Source of the DNA: Flavobacteriales bacterium UBA4422
GTDB taxonomy: Bacteria > Bacteroidota > Bacteroidia > Flavobacteriales_G > Salibacteraceae
Direction: 5' to 3'
Length of the DNA: 5,258 nucleotides
Assembly: GCA_002389645.1 (NCBI GenBank)
Contig: DGQE01000032.1
Span: 1 to 5,258, forward strand
Positions 1 through 5,258 of the stretch are shown one piece after another. Made by a program: the position numbers and the translations under genes. The notes below the pieces were generated by a model. It saw nothing but the letters and a program-made list of their open reading frames with translations. It was not told the origin of the DNA and ran no database searches. Numbering within the stretch: the stretch's first letter is position 1; every line of letters begins with the position of its first letter.

Positions 1-37
1 GTTCTTTTCGTGCTTTTTTAGTGGAATTTTTTGCCAT
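1..37 (-). CDS. N-terminal fragment of an unidentified lysine-rich protein (partial)
   Basis: Reading leftward from the ATG at 37-35 gives 12 open codons, MAKNSTKKARKE, before the window ends. The peptide is short, basic and rich in lysine, as is common at the N-termini of nucleic-acid-binding proteins, but it is too short to assign to a family and I do not recognise it. Support for a real gene is the ATG start, the coding-like residue content, and its divergent position relative to the arginine gene cluster with an ordinary 115-bp spacer. There is no Shine-Dalgarno sequence upstream, as for all other genes here. It could be a chance frame; the rest of the gene lies outside the window. Confidence 0.4.
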   Translation of the reverse strand, partial: MAKNSTKKARKE

Positions 38-59
38 GGGTGTCGGTGTGTTGTGTATT

Positions 60-67
60 CAAAAATA
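60..67 (-). promoter_or_regulatory. Possible -7 element for the leftward gene
   Basis: On the minus strand this reads TATTTTTG, an exact fit to TAnnTTTG, the -7 consensus known for Bacteroidota primary sigma factor promoters. It lies 22 bases upstream of the leftward ATG, leaving room for a short leader. The matching upstream TTG/TTTG element is not seen at the usual spacing of roughly 19-21 bases, so the call is weak. Confidence 0.25.
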
Positions 68-92
68 AGCTTGTAGTGGTTAGTAAACTCGG

Positions 93-142
93 GCCTTTCA
101 ATAGCGTTATCAACACATTAAAGCCTTATTTTCGCCTTTCAA
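93..142. repeat. 9-bp direct repeat GCCTTTCAA, two copies (93-101 and 134-142)
   Basis: Two exact copies of GCCTTTCAA lie 41 bp apart start to start, close to four helical turns, so both would face the same side of the DNA. The second copy ends ten bases before the ATG of the hydrolase gene. This could be a pair of binding sites for a transcription regulator, but a 9-bp match in a region of this size can also arise by chance. No known operator consensus is matched. Confidence 0.35.
127..134 (+). promoter_or_regulatory. Possible weak -7 element for the rightward cluster
   Basis: TATTTTCG differs from the Bacteroidota -7 consensus TAnnTTTG at one base and lies 18 bases before the ATG at 153. 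No TTG element is seen at the expected distance upstream. If used, it would give a leader of only about a dozen bases. It overlaps the second copy of the 9-bp repeat by one base, so a protein bound there would be expected to interfere with initiation. This is inference only. Confidence 0.18.
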
Positions 143-152
143 ACAGTTTTTC

Positions 153-1067
153 ATGCAAATTCTACCAGAAATTCAAAACGAATATGGGCGCTTAGACACT
201 GTAGTTGTTGGTTTAGCCGCTCAAATGGGTGGAATGCCAGAATTGGAGGAATGCTATGATGCACGCAGTTATGAGTCTGTTAAGTTAGGTGTGTTTCCAA
301 AAGAAGAAGCATGTAGTTCGCAACTTGAGCGTTTGATTGCTATTTTAGAAGAAAATGGTGTAAAAGTCTTGCATCCCTCATTGATTCATTCATTAAATCA
401 AGTGTTTTCAAGAGATATTGCCTTTGTAATCGAAGATCAATACATTATCCCAAACGTCATCGCTGACCGCGCAAAAGAGTGCGACGCGATGGCTGAAATT
501 GAAGAAGCCATTCCGTCGTGTAATATTATCATGATGCCTAAAGATTGCTTTGCAGAGGGAGGAGATGTCATTGTTGATAATGACCATGTATTTCTAGGAG
601 TAAGCAATGATGAAACGTTTGACCGCTATAAAACGGCACGGACTAATATGAGGGGAATGGATTATTTGGCGGATGAATTTCCTGCCAAAGAATTCAAAGG
701 GTTTGAGCTGCACAAGGACGATCATGATCCTCTGAAGGGGTCCTTGCATCTAGATTGTGCCTTTCAGCCTATTGGCGGTGGAGCGCTTATCGCACCGCAT
801 TTGTTTAAAAACGAATCGGATGTGCAGTGGTTAATTGAGCGGTATGGGGCAACGAACGTCTACTGTTGTTCGCCCGAAGAGGCCTACTCACTTGCGACTA
901 ATGTATTTAGTTTTAGTCCAAAGGATATTATTGTTTCGGCAAAATGCCAGGCCATGCAACACTGGCTAAAGGAACGAGGATTAAATGTACACAGTATCGT
1001 GTACGATGAAATAGTAAAAATGGGTGGTTTACTGCGTTGTACAACCATGCCTATAAAGCGCGTGTAA
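153..1067 (+). CDS. Arginine deiminase/DDAH-fold guanidino hydrolase
   Basis: This 304-residue protein belongs to the amidinotransferase (guanidine-modifying) superfamily, which hydrolyses arginine or methylarginine to citrulline through a cysteine thiouronium intermediate. Visible landmarks are FSRDIAF (Asp89, the substrate guanidinium contact region), EGGDVIV (135-141), GSLHLDCAF with likely catalytic His199 and Asp201, and GGLLRCTTMP at the C-terminus with likely nucleophile Cys296. The length fits the DDAH-like branch rather than classical ArcA (about 400 residues), and there is no signal peptide, so it should be cytosolic. The ATG at 153 is the first after an in-frame stop at 102-104; no Shine-Dalgarno is present. 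It is the first gene of the rightward cluster and its stop shares a base with the next start. The superfamily assignment is firm, but substrate choice (arginine, dimethylarginine or another guanidine) cannot be read from the sequence. Confidence 0.88.
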   Translation: MQILPEIQNEYGRLDTVVVGLAAQMGGMPELEECYDARSYESVKLGVFPKEEACSSQLERLIAILEENGVKVLHPSLIHSLNQVFSRDIAFVIEDQYIIPNVIADRAKECDAMAEIEEAIPSCNIIMMPKDCFAEGGDVIVDNDHVFLGVSNDETFDRYKTARTNMRGMDYLADEFPAKEFKGFELHKDDHDPLKGSLHLDCAFQPIGGGALIAPHLFKNESDVQWLIERYGATNVYCCSPEEAYSLATNVFSFSPKDIIVSAKCQAMQHWLKERGLNVHSIVYDEIVKMGGLLRCTTMPIKRV

Positions 1068-2002
1068 TGACTAAAAATGCGACGAACACATTGATGATGG
1101 TACGACCCGTTGCGTTCACTCTGAATGAACAAACGGCCGTAGACAACTTCTATCAAAAGAAGGGGACAAGCGAACAAAATGCTCAAAAATTGGCTGGTGA
1201 GGAATTCGATGGATTCGTCAAAAATTTACGGGCTCAAGGTGTTTTGGTCGAAGTTTTAGAAGACACGCTAAAACCGCATACACCCGACAGTATCTTTCCA
1301 AACAATTGGATCAGTATGCACGAGGATGGGCGCATTGCCTTGTACCCAATGAAAGCAGAAAACAGAAGACTGGAGCGGAGACCTGATATTTTTGATGAAC
1401 TGAAACGTCGGGGCTATAAAATTGGCTCGACTGTAGATTATACATCATCGGAGAGCGAAGATATTTTCTTAGAAGGTACCGGTTCTATGGTGCTGGATCA
1501 CGATGCTAAAATTGCCTACTTAGCGAAGTCGCAGCGCGCAGATGAAGGATTATTCCGAATATTTTGTACGGATTTTGACTACACACCCGTTGTTTTTACT
1601 GCATATCAAAATACTCCGGATGGTATAGGGAAGATTTATCATACGAATGTGATGATGTGCGTAACGGACAAATATGTATTGGTTTGTTTGGATACTATTC
1701 ATGATTCAATTGAGCGGGCTGGAGTAGAGACTGCCATACGTAATAGCGGAAAACAGGTTCTAGAAATAAGCGTGGCACAAAAAAGTAATTTTGCCGGAAA
1801 CATGCTGCTTGTCAAAGGAACTGCGAACCAACTAATTTTAGTGATGAGTTCAAGTGCTTACAGCTCACTAACTGCAGAACAAATTGACTTTATACAGCAA
1901 TACCACACCATCCTTCACAGCGATTTGCATACCATTGAAACGCTTGGTGGAGGCAGTGCACGTTGCATGTTGGCTGAAATATATTTGACAAAAACGGCAT
2001 AA
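1067..2002 (+). CDS. ctlX: CtlX-like citrulline hydrolase (arginine deiminase-related)
   Basis: The 311-residue product is a second, divergent member of the guanidine-modifying superfamily. It resembles the group annotated as citrulline utilization hydrolase CtlX, which is expected to convert citrulline to ornithine, CO2 and ammonia. Landmarks are TLMMVRPVAF near the N-terminus, PDSIFPNNW (73-81), FLEGTGS with Glu136, YHTNVM with likely catalytic His192, and GGGSARCML with likely nucleophile Cys300. I chose the ATG at 1067, which forms a TAATG overlap with the preceding stop and puts the conserved N-terminal strand near residue 10. The frame could be extended to a TTG at 1037, but that adds ten residues inside the upstream coding region. 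It ends directly against argS. Cytosolic, no signal peptide. The family is recognised with good confidence; the reaction is inferred from the family name and from its partner. Confidence 0.82.
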   Translation: MTKNATNTLMMVRPVAFTLNEQTAVDNFYQKKGTSEQNAQKLAGEEFDGFVKNLRAQGVLVEVLEDTLKPHTPDSIFPNNWISMHEDGRIALYPMKAENRRLERRPDIFDELKRRGYKIGSTVDYTSSESEDIFLEGTGSMVLDHDAKIAYLAKSQRADEGLFRIFCTDFDYTPVVFTAYQNTPDGIGKIYHTNVMMCVTDKYVLVCLDTIHDSIERAGVETAIRNSGKQVLEISVAQKSNFAGNMLLVKGTANQLILVMSSSAYSSLTAEQIDFIQQYHTILHSDLHTIETLGGGSARCMLAEIYLTKTA

Positions 2003-3757
2003 ATGAGTTTAGAACAAAACATAAGTAAAGCGCTCAATGAGCTCTATGGTGTTCAGGTACAGCCGGAGCTTCAAGAAACGCGAAAAGAATTCGATGGTGA
2101 TGTTACTCTGGTAGTTTTCCCATTCGTTCGTGCGGCTAAAAAGAAACCTGAAGAAGTAGCAGAAGAATTGGGGGTGAAGCTGTTAGAAATGTCTGCTGTG
2201 GCTGGTTACAACGTAGTAAAAGGGTTCTTAAACTTAAGTTTAGATCGCGGGGTGTATGTAGACCAATTCAAAACTTTCGCTTCAGACCCTCACTTTGGTC
2301 TTCCAGCGCCGGGATCAAAAGGATCCTATATTGTAGAATACAGCTCGCCAAACACGAACAAACCTTTGCACCTGGGGCATATACGTAATAATCTTCTTGG
2401 CTATTCGGTTGCTGAGATTTTAAAGGCCAATGGCGTTGACGTAACTAAGGTTCAGATTATAAATGACCGAGGCATTCATATATGCAAGTCTATGCTGGCT
2501 TGGCAAGAATATGGAAATGGCGAAACACCAGATTCCTCAGGATTAAAAGGGGATCATTTAGTGGGTAAGTACTATGTCAAATTTGACCAGGTTTATAAAG
2601 ACGAGATAAAAGTATTAATTGCCCGAGGCAAAACGGAAGAGGAAGCTAAAAAACAAGCACCATCACTATTGAAAGCGCAAGAGATGCTTTTGAAATGGGA
2701 GCAAGGTGATGCCGATGTAGTAACGCTCTGGAAAACGATGAACGAGTGGGTGTACAGTGGCTTTAATACTACGTACACCAAATTGGGAGTAGATTTTGAT
2801 AAGAATTATTACGAAAGCCAAACGTATGTTCTTGGTAAAGACGATGTCGCTAAGGGGCTGAAATCGGGTATTTTCCATAAGAAAGAAGACGGCTCTGTTT
2901 GGATTGATCTTGAGAGTGATGGTTTAGATCACAAATTGGTCCTTCGAAGTGATGGTACTAGCGTTTACATGACGCAGGACATCGGTACGGCCATTCAACG
3001 TTTCAAGGATTTTGAGGCGAAGGGAATGACCTATGTCGTTGGAAATGAGCAGGATTACCACTTTAAAGTGCTCTTTTTGATACTGTCGAAATTGGGCTAT
3101 TCATGGGCGGATCAACTGCATCATTTAAGCTATGGAATGGTCGATCTTCCTTCAGGTAAAATGAAAAGTAGGGAAGGTACGGTAGTAGATGCGGATGATT
3201 TGATAGATGGAATGATCGCAGATGCTGAAAGTATTTCAAAAGAGCTCGGCAAATTAGACGGTCTTGAGAAGGCGGAACAACAAGAACTCTTTACTACACT
3301 AGGCTTGGGCGCATTAAAATACTTTATTTTAAAAGTCGACCCTAAAAAGCGAATGTTATTCAATCCAGCGGAAAGCATTGATTTTAACGGACATACAGGC
3401 CCCTTTATTCAATACGCATATGCACGCATCCAAAGTCTGCAGCGCAAGGCGCCACAAGGAGAAGTATTGGATTGGACAGCTTTGACACCGAATGAGGATG
3501 AAACGTTAGTTATTAAAGCGCTGCTACAATTTCCAGATGTAGTTGACCAAGGGGCTAGAAACTTTTCTCCGGCAGTTTTAGCCAACTATACCTATGAATT
3601 GGTTAAGAAATACAATGGATTTTATCAAAACAACAGCATTTTGAAAGCGGAAACTGAACAAAGCATTGTCTTCCGTTTGTTGTTGAGTAAGAAAGTAGGC
3701 GAAGTAATCAAGGCTTCGATGAATTGCTTGGGTATCCAAGTGCCAAATAGAATGTAA
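2003..3757 (+). CDS. argS: Arginyl-tRNA synthetase
   Basis: This class Ia aminoacyl-tRNA synthetase attaches arginine to tRNA-Arg using ATP, in the cytosol. The 584 residues match the usual family length of about 550-600. Domains in order: an N-terminal additional domain (about 1-85) that contacts the tRNA D-loop; the Rossmann catalytic core beginning at VEYSSPNTNKPLHLGH, where HLGH (123-126) is the HIGH signature; the KMSKS-equivalent loop GKMKSREG (385-392), a variant form common in this enzyme; and a helical DALR anticodon-binding domain from about 466 (GPFIQYAYARIQSLQ) to the terminal VPNRM typical of ArgRS. The ATG follows the preceding TAA with no spacer, so translation is probably coupled to the citrulline hydrolase gene. 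No Shine-Dalgarno sequence is present. It appears complete and functional. The enzyme requires tRNA for arginine activation in the known family members. Confidence 0.97.
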   Translation: MSLEQNISKALNELYGVQVQPELQETRKEFDGDVTLVVFPFVRAAKKKPEEVAEELGVKLLEMSAVAGYNVVKGFLNLSLDRGVYVDQFKTFASDPHFGLPAPGSKGSYIVEYSSPNTNKPLHLGHIRNNLLGYSVAEILKANGVDVTKVQIINDRGIHICKSMLAWQEYGNGETPDSSGLKGDHLVGKYYVKFDQVYKDEIKVLIARGKTEEEAKKQAPSLLKAQEMLLKWEQGDADVVTLWKTMNEWVYSGFNTTYTKLGVDFDKNYYESQTYVLGKDDVAKGLKSGIFHKKEDGSVWIDLESDGLDHKLVLRSDGTSVYMTQDIGTAIQRFKDFEAKGMTYVVGNEQDYHFKVLFLILSKLGYSWADQLHHLSYGMVDLPSGKMKSREGTVVDADDLIDGMIADAESISKELGKLDGLEKAEQQELFTTLGLGALKYFILKVDPKKRMLFNPAESIDFNGHTGPFIQYAYARIQSLQRKAPQGEVLDWTALTPNEDETLVIKALLQFPDVVDQGARNFSPAVLANYTYELVKKYNGFYQNNSILKAETEQSIVFRLLLSKKVGEVIKASMNCLGIQVPNRM

Positions 3758-3758
3758 G

Positions 3759-5210
3759 ATGAATAATGAAGTAAGAGCCTTAGCGCCAAATAACGTTTGG
3801 AATCACTTTGCAGATTTAAATGCAGTTCCGCGTCCATCTAAAAAGGAAGAGCGTGTGATCCAATTCATGGTCGATTTCGGCCACAAACTGAACCTACCCA
3901 CTGAGGTAGACCATATTGGTAACGTATTCATTCGTAAACCAGCGTCTACTGGAATGGAAGACAAAACTCCTGTGGTCTTACAGGCACATCTTGACATGGT
4001 TCACCAAAAGAATAATGACACAACTTTTGACTTTGATACGGAAGGAATTAAGATGTTGGTAGAAGGAGATTGGGTAAAGGCGCAAGGTACTACCCTTGGA
4101 TCAGATAACGGTATGGGTGTGGCCTTCATAATGGCTGTATTGTCATCAGACACCATCGCACATCCCGCTATTGACGCTCTTTTTACTATTGACGAAGAAA
4201 CAGGAATGACTGGAGCTCTGGAACTCAATGGAGGAATGCTAAATGGCAAGATTCTTTTGAATATCGATACAGAGGATGATGACGAATTGACCATTGGTTG
4301 TGCAGGCGGTATTGATGTGACCGCTTCCAATTCTTTTGACATGGAACCTGTACAAAATGATGCCCTAGCTTACGAGGTTACCATCAAGGGATTGAATGGT
4401 GGTCACAGTGGTATGGATATTCATAAAGGTTTGGGTAATGCAAATAAACTGATGAACCGTTTGCTTGATCGTTTGGGCGATGGGGTCCAATTGGTCGCCT
4501 TAGATGGAGGAAGTCTACGCAATGCTATTCCAAGAGAGAGTGTTGCTCACGTTCTATGGAACGGTAGTGAAGAATCTTTCGAAGAGGTAATTACAAGTGT
4601 TGGAGAAGAATTTATAGATGAACACGCAACCACTGATTCAGATATTGAGATCAGTTGCGAATCCATAGACCGTCCAGATGCGGCGCTTTCTATGGCAGCA
4701 AGCCAATCAATCATTAGTGCAATTTATGCCTGTCCAAACGGGATTTATCGCATGTCTCCAGATATTGCTGGCTTAGTTCAGACGTCAAATAACCTCGCTC
4801 GAGTAGCTTTAAAGGACGGTGATTTTACCGTCATGTGTCTTACGCGAAGTGCGGTTGAGACCGAGAAGATGGATCTAGCACGTGGTATTCAGCGGATTTT
4901 TGAAACTGTAGGATGTGCTGTTGATTTAAGCGGTGATTACCCGGGTTGGGCACCGAATCCTAAAAGCAATATTCTTACCACCATGAGCGGGTTGTACCGC
5001 GATCTTTTCAAAGCCGAACCGAAGATTCAAGCATGTCATGCTGGACTAGAATGTGGAATTTTAGGAACCAACTATCCTGAAATGGAACTGATTTCATTCG
5101 GCCCAAATATTCGTGGAGCACATTCGCCCGATGAAAAATGCCAGATCAGTTCAGTTCAGAAGAGCTGGAAGTTCTTTTTAGCGACTTTAGAAAATATACC
5201 AAACGTTTAA
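3759..5210 (+). CDS. pepD: Cytosolic non-specific dipeptidase (aminoacyl-histidine dipeptidase, M20 family)
   Basis: The 483-residue protein matches PepD (E. coli about 485), a two-metal M20 peptidase that cleaves a broad range of dipeptides, including Xaa-His, in the cytosol. The metal-site residues are all in place: AHLDM with His77 and Asp79, GSDNGMG with bridging Asp116, IDEETGM with general base Glu146 and ligand Glu147, NID with Asp170, and RGAHSPDE with His455 near the C-terminus. GLNGGHSG (211-218) carries His216 in the lid domain that inserts between the two halves of the catalytic domain; this domain supports dimer contacts in the family. The spacing agrees with characterised Vibrio PepD to within a few residues. 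The ATG at 3759 lies one base after the argS stop, with no Shine-Dalgarno; a second ATG at 3766 is out of frame. Its place after argS suggests co-transcription; it could feed arginine and other amino acids from peptides into the pool. Confidence 0.96.
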   Translation: MNNEVRALAPNNVWNHFADLNAVPRPSKKEERVIQFMVDFGHKLNLPTEVDHIGNVFIRKPASTGMEDKTPVVLQAHLDMVHQKNNDTTFDFDTEGIKMLVEGDWVKAQGTTLGSDNGMGVAFIMAVLSSDTIAHPAIDALFTIDEETGMTGALELNGGMLNGKILLNIDTEDDDELTIGCAGGIDVTASNSFDMEPVQNDALAYEVTIKGLNGGHSGMDIHKGLGNANKLMNRLLDRLGDGVQLVALDGGSLRNAIPRESVAHVLWNGSEESFEEVITSVGEEFIDEHATTDSDIEISCESIDRPDAALSMAASQSIISAIYACPNGIYRMSPDIAGLVQTSNNLARVALKDGDFTVMCLTRSAVETEKMDLARGIQRIFETVGCAVDLSGDYPGWAPNPKSNILTTMSGLYRDLFKAEPKIQACHAGLECGILGTNYPEMELISFGPNIRGAHSPDEKCQISSVQKSWKFFLATLENIPNV

Positions 5211-5214
5211 GCAC

Positions 5215-5258
5215 ATGTTTGAAAGTTTAAGTGACCGTTTAGAAGGTGCCTTTGATAT
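5215..5258 (+). CDS. ffh: Signal recognition particle protein Ffh, N-terminal fragment (partial)
   Basis: The ATG four bases after the pepD stop opens a frame that runs to the window edge and reads MFESLSDRLEGAFD. This is close to the conserved start of Ffh, MF(D/E)NLSDRLE..., which forms the first helix of the N domain of the SRP54-type GTPase that binds 4.5S RNA and delivers nascent membrane proteins to FtsY. Only 14 codons are present, so the call rests on this N-terminal signature and not on the GTPase or M domains. Tight spacing suggests it continues the same transcription unit, though an internal promoter within pepD is possible. There is no Shine-Dalgarno sequence. Confidence 0.75.
   Translation, partial: MFESLSDRLEGAFD

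Larger units (their letters stand above)
38..152. other. Divergent intergenic region
   Basis: This 115-bp stretch separates the leftward partial gene from the rightward arginine cluster, so it should hold the promoters for both. It contains a 9-bp direct repeat and two loose matches to the Bacteroidota -7 element, described separately. In the frame of the rightward gene a TAG stop lies at 102-104 and no ATG follows until 153, which limits how far that gene can extend. I see no hairpin followed by a T run, no tRNA and no recognisable riboswitch. Confidence 0.6.

Noticed and set aside
1037..1066. TTG start that would extend the CtlX-like protein by ten residues into the upstream gene
   Set aside because: It would create a 31-base overlap with the upstream coding region. 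The ATG at 1067 gives the compact stop-start overlap seen across this cluster and places the conserved N-terminal motif at a normal position.
884..1186. Open frame of 100 codons on the minus strand across the junction of the two hydrolase genes
   Set aside because: It lies antisense to two well-conserved genes, spans their junction, and its product has no recognisable motif; it is a shadow of the real coding frames.
3156..3179. Non-canonical KMSKS motif (GKMKSREG) in ArgRS as a sign of a defective or paralogous enzyme
   Set aside because: Variation of this motif is common in arginyl-tRNA synthetases, and the HIGH motif, N-terminal domain and anticodon-binding domain are all intact and of normal length.
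3755..3768. Possible frameshift or fusion between argS and pepD because only one base separates them
   Set aside because: The argS product ends with the typical VPNRM-type C-terminus and pepD begins with a normal N-terminus, so these are two complete separate genes.
4001..4342. Open frame of 113 codons on the minus strand inside pepD
   Set aside because: It is serine- and proline-rich in the way typical of antisense reading of acidic coding DNA, and it is wholly inside a gene with intact catalytic motifs.
5201..5230. Terminator after pepD
   Set aside because: No GC-rich hairpin followed by a T run is present in the four-base gap or just after it, and the next gene begins at once.

Overview
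The window looks like chromosomal DNA from a Bacteroidota bacterium, most likely a member of the Flavobacteriales or a related marine or freshwater group. Three things point there: the protein sequences (the arginyl-tRNA synthetase and the CtlX-like protein have the wording I associate with this phylum), a moderate, slightly AT-rich base composition, and the absence of a Shine-Dalgarno sequence before every gene start. The assignment comes from motif recognition, not from a database search.

Layout: positions 1-37 hold the first 12 codons of a leftward, lysine-rich protein that runs off the window edge. Positions 38-152 are a short divergent intergenic region with a 9-bp direct repeat and weak promoter-like motifs. 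From 153 to the right edge all genes point rightward and are packed almost without gaps: an arginine deiminase/DDAH-fold hydrolase (153-1067), a CtlX-like citrulline hydrolase (1067-2002, sharing one base with the previous stop), arginyl-tRNA synthetase argS (2003-3757, no gap), an M20 family cytosolic dipeptidase pepD (3759-5210, one-base gap), and the first 14 codons of what appears to be ffh, the signal recognition particle GTPase (from 5215, four-base gap).

How the genes fit together: the first two encode two different members of the amidinotransferase/guanidine-modifying enzyme superfamily, both with intact catalytic Cys and His. The simplest reading is a two-step route, arginine (or a methylated arginine) to citrulline and then citrulline to ornithine, that does not make carbamoyl phosphate. 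They sit directly upstream of the enzyme that charges tRNA with arginine, and are followed by a dipeptidase that releases free amino acids from peptides. The cluster therefore links arginine supply, breakdown and use, and then continues into general protein-export housekeeping. No mobile element, CRISPR array, RNA gene or intrinsic terminator was seen. All complete genes look intact. Nothing here amounts to a wholly new system; the co-transcribed hydrolase pair coupled to argS is the most interesting point.
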